A stretch of DNA of 64,000 nucleotides from Mesobacillus subterraneus (GCF_023715485.1 NZ_JAMBOF010000002.1:396695-460694); one strand, 5' to 3'; counted from the first letter of the stretch, positions 9,357 through 19,356 are shown. Translations and numbers: made by a program. The notes: generated by a model not told the origin, from the sequence alone.

Positions 9357-10006
9357 TATTTTAACCTCCTGGTTTCGTCAGGAATATCGTTTAGCTTCTT
9401 AATTGAGTGTTTAGCAACGTCGATTTCGAAATTCAAATGATCGATATCGTCTGCCAGTATATAGTTAAGATCTTTTTCAACAACCCTGGTAAGCTCTTTT
9501 AATGTTTGCTGCGTCTCATATAAAGAATGCTCCAACTCACGGTTTTTGCCTGGCTGGGAAGATAAAAAGGCATACTTCTCGCTCAGCTCCAATACTGAAT
9601 CTAAATGTGAGAAATAAAACTGTTCCGCTTTAAAGAATCTTCTTGGCTCCCGAGTACTTAGCTTCTGGATGTTTTTCACAAGCCGCAAAAGCTCCATCCT
9701 TTGTTTCAATGAACGAATGTGCCGAATGGAAAAGAGCGATTTCTGCAGGCGGTTGATTTTTTCATTAGCTTCGGAAAGGTTTTTCTTAATATATTTGTAT
9801 TCCTTCTTTGTAAGCCTGTGTTTTTCAATAAAACGCTTTTGCAGATAATTACCAAGCCCAAAGAACATAACTGCTCCGCCAATAACGCCATATAGGGAAG
9901 ACATTAAAAACGTCTGGTCAAAACCCGCAAAGGTTAACAGCCATATGAATCCTGAAAAAGGAACAGCTGCACCTGTTTGAGCAATAAGTGAAAGAAATTT
10001 ATTCAT
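9356..10006 (-). CDS. xpaC: XpaC-like protein (5-bromo-4-chloroindolyl phosphate hydrolysis family)
   Basis: Family named for an old X-phosphate hydrolysis phenotype; the true function is unknown. Two hydrophobic segments near the N-terminus (about residues 5-27 and 33-52) anchor it in the membrane, and the remaining 150 residues are charged and helical with a predicted coiled-coil flavour. The size (216) and the arrangement upstream of and overlapping yaaN match the Bacillus operon. With YaaN it probably forms a membrane-linked stress complex; that part is inference. Confidence 0.88.
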   Translation of the reverse strand: MNKFLSLIAQTGAAVPFSGFIWLLTFAGFDQTFLMSSLYGVIGGAVMFFGLGNYLQKRFIEKHRLTKKEYKYIKKNLSEANEKINRLQKSLFSIRHIRSLKQRMELLRLVKNIQKLSTREPRRFFKAEQFYFSHLDSVLELSEKYAFLSSQPGKNRELEHSLYETQQTLKELTRVVEKDLNYILADDIDHLNFEIDVAKHSIKKLNDIPDETRRLK

Positions 10007-10040
10007 GATTATCGACTCCTGTTTAGAATCTTCCTATTTA

Positions 10041-10067
10041 TACGGATAGGAGGCTGGGAATGTTTCA
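10041..10067 (-). promoter_or_regulatory. Candidate ECF sigma-W-type promoter for xpaC-yaaN
   Basis: On the minus strand TGAAAC (10062-10067) is followed after 17 nt by CGTA (10041-10044) and then TAAA. This fits the sigma-W consensus TGAAAC-N16/17-CGTA. It lies 35-60 nt upstream of the xpaC start. Confidence 0.68.
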
Positions 10068-10361
10068 ATAACTGTAAAAAAATGTTTCCTTATTCATACA
10101 ATACTGCAAAACAGATGATTTTTCCACAGACTCTATCAGTAATGTCATCTAGGTCCTGAGACGTAGATGCCTGATTATAAAGGCTAAACTGGAAATATTT
10201 AATTAATCAGTACGGCTGTCTTTCGACAATTATAAGGACAAGCTTGTAAAAACATCTGGTAATTTGTAGAAACTTTTGTTGTTTGATTTTTTGAAAAAGG
10301 CGGTATATAGGGATTAAAGCAATCAATAGTAAAAAAAATACATTTTAAAGGAGTGTTTTAA

Positions 10362-10469
10362 ATGAGAGTAAAAGCAGGAAGCTGGAGTATGTTGAGCCAA
10401 GAGGAAAAATTATTGCTATTAACAGTCATTAGTAACCAATCGAAAAAGCAGAGAAGCAATGAATCGTGA
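10362..10469 (+). CDS. Small hypothetical protein, 35 residues
   Basis: An ATG at 10362 follows AAAGGAGTG, a good ribosome binding site, and opens a 35-residue frame beginning MRVKAGSWSMLSQEEKL. The product is charged and amphipathic with no signal peptide and no recognised family. The next small frame overlaps its 3' end by 11 nt. The two may be a coupled pair or one gene split by a frameshift. It lies alone between xpaC and the large secreted gene. Confidence 0.45.
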   Translation: MRVKAGSWSMLSQEEKLLLLTVISNQSKKQRSNES

Positions 10470-10539
10470 AAGTGGTGTGGATGCAACCGGTATGAGCATT
10501 AATAAAAGATTAGCATTAATAAAAGAAAGACTGCTATAA
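10459..10539 (+). CDS. Overlapping microORF, 26 residues (possible frameshifted continuation)
   Basis: An ATG at 10459 lies inside the last codons of the preceding 35-residue frame and reads MNRESGVDATGMSINKRLAL and on to TAA at 10539. The C-terminal half is basic and helical. The stop lies inside the left arm of the following hairpin. It could be translated by coupling, or the two frames could be one ancestral 60-residue protein broken by a one-base indel. Function unknown. Confidence 0.3.
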   Translation: MNRESGVDATGMSINKRLALIKERLL

Positions 10540-10574
10540 AGAAACGATTACGTTCCTTACCTATAGCAGTCTTT
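10526..10574 (-). terminator. Terminator at the 3' end of the large PHP protein gene
   Basis: A 13-bp perfect stem AAAGACTGCTATA / TATAGCAGTCTTT with a 23-nt loop. On the minus strand it is followed by TTTCTTTTATT. It may also end the plus-strand microORF transcript. Confidence 0.75.
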
Positions 10575-10587
10575 CTATTTATAAAAC

Positions 10588-13500
10588 TTATCTTCCTTTC
10601 AAGACGGTAACAGTCGTTGATGCTGCTGTTGTATTACCAGCAAAATCTGTTACGGAATAGGTAATGGTGTAAACACGTTCCTTTCCTTTTTCGCCTCTTG
10701 TTGCACGTAATGCATAGTCTCTGTCATCAGAGCCATATACAGCACCCTGAACGTCTGTAATATCTTGTTTTTCATCATTCATCGTGATAGATTCCAGAAC
10801 TACTGAATCGATTTCAGAGGTAGCATCGCTATACTCTAAAATCGCTTTGATATCAATCAGCTTTTGATTCGGAATCAGCAAGATTGGCTTATCCACTGAG
10901 ACATTCAATTCAGGCGCAGTCTTGTCGATTTTCACGTTAATGGACTTTGTTTCTTCCATATTTCCTCGAACATCTTTACTGCGGAATTCAATGGTGTATT
11001 TACCATCTTCCTTCAGCTCGATCGGTGCTGAATACTCTTTCCAATTCTCTTCTCCTGAGAAACGGTATTGAGTCGTGACTGCACCTGGCTTATTGTCTTC
11101 AGCTGTTAGTGTCACGGTTACGTCTGAAGTATACCAGCCGTTTTTGCCAGTTGGAGCTTCAGGATTTACAATAGCCGTTGTTTCTGGCGCTGTTCGATCG
11201 CCAGCAGTTCCTACCAATTCTTTTGTATCGCGGACACGAATTCTCGTTCCTTGTGCGAATGAACCGGACAGGCCGACAGCCTCTAATGTATCTCCAACTT
11301 CCAGTACTGGTACTGGACCACTTTGGTTGACAATATAACCATCCGTGAAGACTAAAACATCACCAGAACCATCATTGATCACGTAAGAGTTATCGTCGAA
11401 TTTAGATACGACTTCACCTGCTACTTTTACAAGAAGTCCCTGGTTAGCATCAGAAGTTGCTTCCCCTGTTGGAACCAACTTAGGTTCAATAGGTTCGCCG
11501 CTGCCGATTTTTATAACATCCTGTTCAAATTTCGCAAACTCAATTTCTTTGTTGTTATCGAATGTAATGATATGTCCATAGATGCGGACCTTATCACCAG
11601 GCTTCAATGAACCTGCAGGCACCTCCTGGAATGCCATGATACCGCCAGTTTCATCCTGGACATAGAATGCGTCGAAGAATACTCCTGCTCCAGTTGTGAC
11701 TGTACCCTCGACCACTGTTTCAGTATCCTCCGCAAGCTTTCTTGCATCACCGATACTAGTAATCTTTGTTTCGCGGTGAGCCAGCCAGTTAACAGCATTC
11801 AGCGCGAACTCATCGTTTCCTTTCGGTTCATACGATTCATCCATTTGTTTATCATTGAAGATGTTCATGCCAGATACAATGATACGGCCATTTCCTTCGA
11901 TTTCTTCTGAAGCAATTAGCGGAATAGAAGATCCGCCTGTTTCATCAGAGACTGCATCGTATGTGTTGCCACCTTTAATGTTTCCTTGGTAGGTTGTTTC
12001 ATTCCCTTTTGCATGGATAACTACTTTTCCACTCTCAGTCAGTGCTGTATTATCAGGGCCTGATAAGCTAGTACCACTGTAATAATCAAGGAAAGAAACT
12101 CGGTCCGTAATATAGTTGGAAACTAATCCAGGGAATACCCTTACAGCATAAGGTGCTACCTTCGGATCATTCCAGAAGTTTCCTGTTTTACTATCATCGA
12201 ATACGCCATCATTACCCATTCGGATAGACGTGCCGATTTGTGCCAGCATTTCGTTATTAATAGTAGGATTTGTGCTGTTATTGCTCTTTCCTGCCATCAA
12301 TAATGATCCGCCATTTTTAACAAACTTTGCAATCGCAGCATTTTCATCTGCTGTGTATGTGGATCTAGGGTGAGTGATCACTAATACATTGACGTTGTTT
12401 AGGACTGCATCCGTTATAGTCGCTGTATTCTCTGTTACTTTATAACCCTCTTTTTGCAGCATGGTTGTGAAGGCTTTTAAGTTATCTTTATATGTTCCTC
12501 CATCACCGCTTGTGTTTTCATTTCCGTGCTTGGCATCAATTACGACATTGATTCCTAACGGTTCTTTGATCTTCACAGGTAAAACAAAGTTTGTATCTCC
12601 AAGATCTAAACCATCAAGAGAGGTTACCACTGCTATAATATCATGGTCACCTTTTAACGGACTATTCCAGACAGCCGTTGCCGCTGCTACTCCCTTTGAA
12701 GGAATGGAAGAAACATTTTGTGAACCAATCAAGTTTGCTTCTTTGACTTCATCATAATAAAGATCTACTTTTAGATTCTTTACTTCCTGTGTACCATTGT
12801 TAGCTACGTTCGCTTTTAGTGTTGCTGGGTTTCCTTCGACGATTACGTCACCGACGATATCGATTCCGTTCACTTTCACATCAAGCGCTTCTTCCTTGGA
12901 CCAGATTGGAGCAGAATACATGCGCTCACCATCTACCTGAGTCACTCTTACGACAAACCATTGCTGGCCGCCTGTAACAGTATAAGAAGGCTCCCAAGTA
13001 AAGTCCGTTGTCATTGGTGAATGGGAAGCTAATACTGTGCCGCCGTTTGTTATCAATTCAACTTTTTCTACTCGATCATCTGACTTATAATCAGCAGCCA
13101 GATAGTTATATTCCGCCATGCTGCGAGATTCTGCAACAAGGTCACTACCTGATATGTTGAATTTTAGTGATTTGCTGTCAACTGTTGAGCCCATATAGAA
13201 GCCATTCGCCTTCACATCAAGCGTGAAGTTTGGATCCTCAACCATGTAGACACGCATATTGCGCATAGAGTGCAGAAGGGATTCTTGTGAAAGGTCTTCT
13301 GCAACGATTACTGTACGAGCCCTTGTTTGTCCCCAAGTACCTTCATGATTGTCCTCACCGTATGTCGGTGCGACATGCCAGCCTAGGTCCAATACGGAGA
13401 AGAACTTTTTCTCAGCGTTGGCATATCCATAGTGTCCGGATCCATTACCAACCTCAAGCATTGTGAACAGTTTATCCATATCTTTGTTATAAGGTTTAAA

Positions 13501-16407
13501 GTTGTTAAATGCGTCTTTGGACATATCCGGATGGTTGAACTGTCCAACTACATCATCATATGTCATGACCCAAGCGTAATACTTGTTCAAGTCCTGATAC
13601 ATCTTGCCATTTATGTTTCGGTCAATAAAGTTTTCGGTTCCGAAAATGTTTGAGTGGCCCCAAGTTGTAGAAGTCATCTCAAATGCCGGGAACACAACAT
13701 ATTCATCGTTTTTCGTATATTGAGCAGAAAGGTCTTTCGTTAATTGCCAATCCTCTCCACCTTTACGTTCTTGCATTCCATCACGTTCAACAGTATCTTG
13801 TCCCAGCAAAGTTGGGTCGATATCGTGAGAGTGATCAGAGAAAGCGAACCAGTCATAATTATACTTTTGACCTGCCTTTAAGGCATCCTCTGGCTGACCG
13901 GCTCCGTCATGAGAAATATTTGTATGGTTATGAGTTGTACCACGGTAGTGATTGCCACCTTCAAAGCGAGGAACCACTGTAAATGTCCACTGATACTCAC
14001 TACTGTTCCCTTTTAAATCCGCCGCTGTAACATTAACTGTATGGTCTCCCAGAGAGAGATCTTCCTCAGGTATGAACTTCACCTGGCTCTGGCTGATTTG
14101 AGCATAATCAAGCTCCTCGCCATCTAGTCGAACTGTTACAGTTTCTTGGTTAACACCGCTTGGATCCTCAAGTAAAACAGAAATTTCAGGACGAGGACTC
14201 TCAACCTTCGTACCGCCAACTGGCGTTTCCCCGTAAATACGGGGTCCCACTTCATCTTCAATCACGTTTACCTGATATGGGGCTTCCTTTGTACCGGAGC
14301 TTTGGACACTTTCTCCCGCTTTTGCCTCAATGTAGTATTCCAAGCCGTCTGCTGGTACATTTTCTGAAGGCAGGACTGCCGTGTAACGAGCTTCGCTTCC
14401 CGCAGTCATCGGAAGAGCAGAATAATCAGCTGAATTCTTCGCACGATAGTAAACGGTCACTAACTCCGCGCCACTAGCATTTGCTACAAATTCAACATTC
14501 GTATCCTTAAACACTTCTGTTAAAGGATTATGGTCAATGCTCAATTGCGCCGTGATATCTTGCATATCACGCGGGAACACTTGGTATCCGTTAACATGAG
14601 TCGCATTTGTTGTATATTGGCCTACTATTCCAGTCACAGCATAGTTTTTGCCGGATACAAAAACGTCCTCTGCTTTAATTCCTGTCTTCTCCATTACTCG
14701 GACAGTCGTTGACTTATTGTTTTCATCAACAAAAGTAACATTCCAGTTAGCTCCCGAGGTCGCCACTGATGAAACTTTGCCGCTTACTTTTACAAGGCTG
14801 CCTTCAAGCGGCTCTGCCACTGTGAATGTATTCAAGCCTAAAATTGTAATATCCTTTGCAGCAGGCACAACATTGCCTTCGCTTACTTTTGTAATTGATG
14901 TTGCTTCTAATTCAGTCAGTCCATTGTATTGAATGACTTTACCAGTAATTCTAAGCTGATCACCACGGACCATTTTCAACCCAGAATCATAATTTCCGAA
15001 AATATTGATTCCAGCTGTTTCATCCTGAATGTAAAAATTATTCTTCTGTGTTCCCATCACGCCGTTATCGACCGTGACGACACCTTCAACAGTGAAAAAC
15101 TGATTAAGGTTCGTAAGGATTCCTTTTGAATCCGTTTGCTTCACTTCATTTAAAGGAGTAACAACATCAGTTGCGGCTTTCTCAACTGAAACAGGAACGC
15201 TTTCAAGCATAACACCCTTGCTGTCACTTGACTGCTGAGTTACATAAATAGTATCAGGAGCATTTGTGAATGTGATTGCGTTAAAGGCTCCTGTGCCAAG
15301 AACCTCGGTTCCATTGCTGTTCAACCTCTCAGCTTTGTTCGCTGAAGAATTTGGATAAACGTAAATTAATGATCTGGCCACACCAGCTCCGGTATTGCCA
15401 ATCAATGTACCTTTACCATTGTTATCAACGCTGTAGCTTAATTTATCTGCAACAACATCTTTGCTTGCCTGAGCCAGATTGATCTGGATGGCATCACTTT
15501 CACCTTTGCCTTCTTGTGTTGCAGAAACGAAGACCGAAGCTAAAGCTTTATCTGTTGTAAAATTCACTTCAAAAGAACCGTCAACAAGTGCAGTCCCTTC
15601 GTTAAGCACCGTTCCTTTTGAGGAAGTTTCGTAAACCTTGATGACTGATCCTGCCATTGTTGCCTCAGCGTAGCCAGTCACCTTAACAGTGCCATCCTTT
15701 AAAGTGAATTGAATATTATTTCCTACTGGCTGAAGGCTAATGTTTGATTCCATTGGCTGTTCTGCTGGGCTTGCACTGTTCTTTGGAACAGGCGCTGCTG
15801 CCACGAAATCCAAAGCGTTGTCATCAGAATCCCATGCATTTCCCAAACCTGGTTCAGGTATGACGTTTGCATATGGACGACGCTGGACACTTTTACTTGC
15901 AGATGGCGCGGGAGTTGGACCACTGCCTTCAAAAACGCTTGCTGTTGTGCCAAAACCAACAAAATCTACTTGTTTGTTGTCTTTATCCACTAACTTAACT
16001 TTACCAGCTCCAGCAGCCATCGAGGCACCACCAGTAGCATCAGGTGCAGGAAGCTCTTCACCTCCATAAGTTCCACCTGTTTGTGCAATTAAATAATATC
16101 CATAAGCTGGGATTTCACCTGACATACTAGTAGAGTTCCATGATGTACCAGTGGCAGATGCATATTGCACAGACCATCCGTCAAGAGGAACAGGCTTATC
16201 CGTCGGATTATATAATTCTATGAAATCTTTGTTAAAAGGAGCACCACTGTTTCCCCCGGCTCCATATACCTGACTGATCACCACATGTTCTGAAATGGAA
16301 GCGTTTGCTTTTTGGGCCAAGCCAGCTGGTAGAAACGTGGTAATCAGCAATATTACTGCTGTTAACAGGCTCGTCCATCTTTTAAAGCTTCTCTTATTTC
16401 TGTTCAT
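10588..16407 (-). CDS. Giant secreted multidomain protein: lamin-tail, OB-fold and PHP/CehA-McbA metallohydrolase domains
   Basis: A 1939-residue exported protein. In order: signal peptide (about 1-36, ending QKANA); lamin-tail-like domain (about 39-180, with DFIELYNPTDKPVPLDGW); Ig-like region; OB-fold region (about 420-620, with NNFYIQDETAGINIFG); Ig-like segments; a PHP/CehA-McbA-type metal-dependent hydrolase domain (about 815-1130) with HNH in GTTHNHT near 824, FSDHSHD and APTYGEDNHEGTWG; CARDB-like domain (about 1176-1285); a GATase-like domain (about 1286-1545); second OB-fold (about 1550-1720); C-terminal Ig/OmpL47-like modules. Lamin-tail plus OB-fold resembles extracellular nucleases such as YhcR, so nucleic acid or phosphodiester substrates are plausible. 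No LPXTG or CWB_2 anchor is seen. Confidence 0.82.
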   Translation of the reverse strand: MNRNKRSFKRWTSLLTAVILLITTFLPAGLAQKANASISEHVVISQVYGAGGNSGAPFNKDFIELYNPTDKPVPLDGWSVQYASATGTSWNSTSMSGEIPAYGYYLIAQTGGTYGGEELPAPDATGGASMAAGAGKVKLVDKDNKQVDFVGFGTTASVFEGSGPTPAPSASKSVQRRPYANVIPEPGLGNAWDSDDNALDFVAAAPVPKNSASPAEQPMESNISLQPVGNNIQFTLKDGTVKVTGYAEATMAGSVIKVYETSSKGTVLNEGTALVDGSFEVNFTTDKALASVFVSATQEGKGESDAIQINLAQASKDVVADKLSYSVDNNGKGTLIGNTGAGVARSLIYVYPNSSANKAERLNSNGTEVLGTGAFNAITFTNAPDTIYVTQQSSDSKGVMLESVPVSVEKAATDVVTPLNEVKQTDSKGILTNLNQFFTVEGVVTVDNGVMGTQKNNFYIQDETAGINIFGNYDSGLKMVRGDQLRITGKVIQYNGLTELEATSITKVSEGNVVPAAKDITILGLNTFTVAEPLEGSLVKVSGKVSSVATSGANWNVTFVDENNKSTTVRVMEKTGIKAEDVFVSGKNYAVTGIVGQYTTNATHVNGYQVFPRDMQDITAQLSIDHNPLTEVFKDTNVEFVANASGAELVTVYYRAKNSADYSALPMTAGSEARYTAVLPSENVPADGLEYYIEAKAGESVQSSGTKEAPYQVNVIEDEVGPRIYGETPVGGTKVESPRPEISVLLEDPSGVNQETVTVRLDGEELDYAQISQSQVKFIPEEDLSLGDHTVNVTAADLKGNSSEYQWTFTVVPRFEGGNHYRGTTHNHTNISHDGAGQPEDALKAGQKYNYDWFAFSDHSHDIDPTLLGQDTVERDGMQERKGGEDWQLTKDLSAQYTKNDEYVVFPAFEMTSTTWGHSNIFGTENFIDRNINGKMYQDLNKYYAWVMTYDDVVGQFNHPDMSKDAFNNFKPYNKDMDKLFTMLEVGNGSGHYGYANAEKKFFSVLDLGWHVAPTYGEDNHEGTWGQTRARTVIVAEDLSQESLLHSMRNMRVYMVEDPNFTLDVKANGFYMGSTVDSKSLKFNISGSDLVAESRSMAEYNYLAADYKSDDRVEKVELITNGGTVLASHSPMTTDFTWEPSYTVTGGQQWFVVRVTQVDGERMYSAPIWSKEEALDVKVNGIDIVGDVIVEGNPATLKANVANNGTQEVKNLKVDLYYDEVKEANLIGSQNVSSIPSKGVAAATAVWNSPLKGDHDIIAVVTSLDGLDLGDTNFVLPVKIKEPLGINVVIDAKHGNENTSGDGGTYKDNLKAFTTMLQKEGYKVTENTATITDAVLNNVNVLVITHPRSTYTADENAAIAKFVKNGGSLLMAGKSNNSTNPTINNEMLAQIGTSIRMGNDGVFDDSKTGNFWNDPKVAPYAVRVFPGLVSNYITDRVSFLDYYSGTSLSGPDNTALTESGKVVIHAKGNETTYQGNIKGGNTYDAVSDETGGSSIPLIASEEIEGNGRIIVSGMNIFNDKQMDESYEPKGNDEFALNAVNWLAHRETKITSIGDARKLAEDTETVVEGTVTTGAGVFFDAFYVQDETGGIMAFQEVPAGSLKPGDKVRIYGHIITFDNNKEIEFAKFEQDVIKIGSGEPIEPKLVPTGEATSDANQGLLVKVAGEVVSKFDDNSYVINDGSGDVLVFTDGYIVNQSGPVPVLEVGDTLEAVGLSGSFAQGTRIRVRDTKELVGTAGDRTAPETTAIVNPEAPTGKNGWYTSDVTVTLTAEDNKPGAVTTQYRFSGEENWKEYSAPIELKEDGKYTIEFRSKDVRGNMEETKSINVKIDKTAPELNVSVDKPILLIPNQKLIDIKAILEYSDATSEIDSVVLESITMNDEKQDITDVQGAVYGSDDRDYALRATRGEKGKERVYTITYSVTDFAGNTTAASTTVTVLKGR

Positions 16408-16664
16408 TCATCTTCCACCCTTACTGTATTTTTGCGAACCCCTAAACAGCGAATAATCCCTGAAAGATTATCGACACCCTTTCATAAATAAGTATTAGTC
16501 CATCTTTAATTCTACAAAATTCTGATTACTAAAGATATAACTGAAAATAAATATTTCCTGAAAATCTTCGCTTAAATTTTTCCATCATCTATACACCTAT
16601 AGGAAAATATGATTAGATTTAAATGTTAATAGAGTTAGATAAGAAAAATCGGGGAGGACAACTA

Positions 16665-17846
16665 GTGAGGATGTTTAACAAGAGAGGGTCTAAATTAAAA
16701 TTATATTTCGTTATTTTCGTTTTTATTATATATACTTTCCCTTCCATGGCGTCTGCCCATCCCTACAGCGCCAGCTTCACAACGATTCAGTTTTTGGAAA
16801 ATGAAACAAGATTTGAATTCTCCATTGATGCCCTGTCTATCATCGAGCTCCAAGAGGATATAGATACGAACGAGAATAATGTACTTGAGATGAATGAAAT
16901 AGAAGATGATCAAGATCATCTTGTTGAATTCCTTACCCACACTGTCATCCTTGATAAAAACAACGAACAGCAGGAGCCAGAAGTTCTAGATATCAAAATA
17001 GTGAAAAAAGAAAACAAGGATTTTCTGACTATTTCATTAACATATCCTGCTTATCAACCCGGTGACACTATCACGATCAATGATGGACTTTATTTTAATG
17101 ACACTGATACCAACTATGTAAACTTATTGACCGCAACCTATACAGGTGGCTCGAGCCAAGCTGCATTGCAGGGAGATAATAGATCCTGGACCATCCTGCT
17201 CTCTGAGGATCAACAGGAGCAGCAAGCAGGAGATGAGACCATACCAGATAAAGATTCTGACGAAACCGGAGAGACAACAGAGCCAAAACCCACAAAGACA
17301 TCTTCTTCCTGGTTGTCATTTTTTAAATTGGGTATGTCTCACATATTGACAGGGTACGATCATCTGCTCTTTCTTTTTGCTCTGCTGCTAAGGAAACAAA
17401 CATTTAGACAATATGCTATGATCATCACTTCTTTTACAATTGCTCATAGTATTACTTTAAGTTTGGCAGTGCTAGGAATCCTGGACCTTCCATCAAGATT
17501 TGTAGAATCCTTTATCGCCTTGAGCATCATTTATGTAGCGGTTGAGAATATTGTCAAAAAGGATGTAAACCATCGTTGGGCTCTGACATTTGTATTTGGT
17601 TTAATCCATGGACTTGGGTTTGCTAACATCCTTCAGGAAATGAACCTGCAAAAATCACACCTTGCCTCCGCATTGGTAAGTTTCAATATCGGAATTGAAG
17701 TCGTACAGCTTGTGATTGTGCTGTTGCTCCTGCCGATTCTTGCCTATATGCATAAACTTGCAGTGTCACAAAAGTTGATAAAGTATGGATCCATGGCAAT
17801 CATCCTATTAGGAGCTTACTGGTTGTTTGAAAGGCTATTTTTATAA
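16665..17846 (+). CDS. HupE/UreJ_2-family membrane protein with secreted N-terminal domain
   Basis: Signal peptide (ending SMASAH), an extracellular domain of about 200 residues, an acidic Thr/Glu linker (DETGETTEPKPTK), then six or so membrane helices from about residue 225 to the end with the family motifs GYDHLLFLFALLL, SFTIAHSITL and FGLIHGLGFA. HupE/UreJ proteins are linked to metal (often nickel) handling, but this two-domain version is not functionally defined. The GTG at 16665 follows GGGGAGGA with 6-nt spacing; ATG at 16671 is an alternative, and the ATG at 16623 is less likely. It stands alone. Confidence 0.8.
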   Translation: MRMFNKRGSKLKLYFVIFVFIIYTFPSMASAHPYSASFTTIQFLENETRFEFSIDALSIIELQEDIDTNENNVLEMNEIEDDQDHLVEFLTHTVILDKNNEQQEPEVLDIKIVKKENKDFLTISLTYPAYQPGDTITINDGLYFNDTDTNYVNLLTATYTGGSSQAALQGDNRSWTILLSEDQQEQQAGDETIPDKDSDETGETTEPKPTKTSSSWLSFFKLGMSHILTGYDHLLFLFALLLRKQTFRQYAMIITSFTIAHSITLSLAVLGILDLPSRFVESFIALSIIYVAVENIVKKDVNHRWALTFVFGLIHGLGFANILQEMNLQKSHLASALVSFNIGIEVVQLVIVLLLLPILAYMHKLAVSQKLIKYGSMAIILLGAYWLFERLFL

Positions 17847-17899
17847 GAATCTTTTCGTAAAACAATAATCTATGCGAAAACAGCCTTTTATAAAAATCA

Positions 17900-17945
17900 C
17901 AAAGCGAAAGCCTGAAACTTGTTTGAGTTTCAGGCTTTTGCTTTG
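17900..17945. terminator. Bidirectional terminator between the HupE-like gene and the PRD regulator
   Basis: A long stem CAAAGCGAAAGCCTGAAAC pairs with GTTTCAGGCTTTTGCTTTG around an 8-nt loop; it serves the plus gene ending 17846 and the minus gene ending 17954. Confidence 0.88.
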
Positions 17946-17953
17946 TTAAAAAA

Positions 17954-19195
17954 TTACGCACTGGGCCTCTCAATCCATCCGCCGAAATGCATGGTGATCA
18001 GGGCAACTTCTTCATCCGGCACTTTTTTACAGATGGCTAGTTCTAGGTGATGAATCACCTTTTTTGTTTCCCGGAAAAGATCCGAATAATTGCTAATGAT
18101 TGTTTCAGCCAGAGGGTTTTCGAATTCTAGGCCATAGATGATACGGTAATAAGCTGATTTCAAATGGAAATATAAGCTGCGTTCCAGTACTTCCCTATCA
18201 TGGAATGCAAGGTGAAAATCCTCCTCGAAGTCACTAACCATCTTTTCTATAATGTTTTTTAAAAGATCTAGTTCAGCTTCCCCCGCACTGCTCGGGCAAT
18301 ACTCTTCAGTTTTGGCCCCCATCAGGCAAACCGATATATAACAAAGCTCATCATCTGGAATGATCAGCTTGAATTCTTCCTCAATCTGCTTACCGATAAA
18401 TTGGGCAGCCTGGTACTCTGCTGCGGGCTTCAAAATGACTTTTTCCATTGGATCTATGTCCATCATCTTCCCCTGCCGGTACCTTTTCAGCAAAAACAGC
18501 AGGTGAATGCTTAAGATCTCGATCATATCATCAGGATAATGGATATTAAGATATTTCTCCGATTCAAATAAAATCCGGTGAACGGCGGCAGCCTCAGGTG
18601 ATGCAAAAAGTTCATTCGACCAATTTTTTTCTATCTCGGATTGCAGCTCAGAATTCAGCCAATGACTCTCCTTATTTGGATGGATACGCGCAAGAAAATG
18701 GACAAGACTTCTCCGCTTGTCTTGTTCCAATCCAATGATATGATAGCCTTCATCTTTTTCCAGCTGCAGATTCAATCTATGACGAGCCAGCCGTGCTTTC
18801 AATTTTTCCACATCTCGCAAAATGGTACTTCTGCTTACACGAAGCTTTTCCATTAAATTAGCAAGAAAAATCGGCTCCTCTCTCGTCAAAAGCAGAATCC
18901 CAATCCAGGCCAGCCGTTCCCGAGCAGAGCGATGATAGTCTGGATTCAATGCAATACGGGAAACTTTTTCTTTAATAAAAATCTTTTCATTGGTTTCAAG
19001 GCAAAAACCATGTTTGCGAATATAGCAAACAGGCTGCAGACTATTACTCTCCAGCCAATCACTAATTTCTTTTATATCACGATAAACCGTGCTTCTCGTG
19101 ATTTCCCACTCTCTGATAATTTCCGCTAAGGGTATATAAGAATCCGCCTGTAACAATCTGTTTAAAATCCATATTCTCCGAGCATTTAAAGTCAT
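17954..19195 (-). CDS. BglG/MtlR-like PRD transcription regulator lacking EIIB and EIIA domains
   Basis: Two DNA-binding HTH segments (about residues 5-60, SRSTVYRDIKEI type, and 95-140, VSRSTILRDVEKL) are followed by two PRD modules (about 195-295 with HRILFESEKYLNIHYPDD, and 310-410 with EVALITMHFGGWIER). MtlR-type activators continue after this point into EIIB-Gat and EIIA-Mtl domains, as in the homologue at 53500-55626. This protein ends three residues after the PRD2 signature at a normal stop followed by a terminator. No PTS gene is adjacent; its neighbours are glpD and glpK. Its regulon is unknown, perhaps a distant PTS locus. Confidence 0.82.
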   Translation of the reverse strand: MTLNARRIWILNRLLQADSYIPLAEIIREWEITRSTVYRDIKEISDWLESNSLQPVCYIRKHGFCLETNEKIFIKEKVSRIALNPDYHRSARERLAWIGILLLTREEPIFLANLMEKLRVSRSTILRDVEKLKARLARHRLNLQLEKDEGYHIIGLEQDKRRSLVHFLARIHPNKESHWLNSELQSEIEKNWSNELFASPEAAAVHRILFESEKYLNIHYPDDMIEILSIHLLFLLKRYRQGKMMDIDPMEKVILKPAAEYQAAQFIGKQIEEEFKLIIPDDELCYISVCLMGAKTEEYCPSSAGEAELDLLKNIIEKMVSDFEEDFHLAFHDREVLERSLYFHLKSAYYRIIYGLEFENPLAETIISNYSDLFRETKKVIHHLELAICKKVPDEEVALITMHFGGWIERPSA

Positions 19196-19356
19196 TAAGA
19201 AATCACCCTTTTTAAAGTGGCATACTAAAAAACGAGAAGATTCCGTCTATTACATTATACTTTGCCAGATTGGCTTTTCATACCCCTATGGATAACGATA
19301 CGCACAGACATTTTCTACTATTCGGTAACTTTCCTCGCTAATCAAATATAACGGCA

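Noticed and set aside
13683..14477. Antisense open frames inside the giant secreted gene
   Set aside because: They mirror a strongly coding minus frame and lack start signals.
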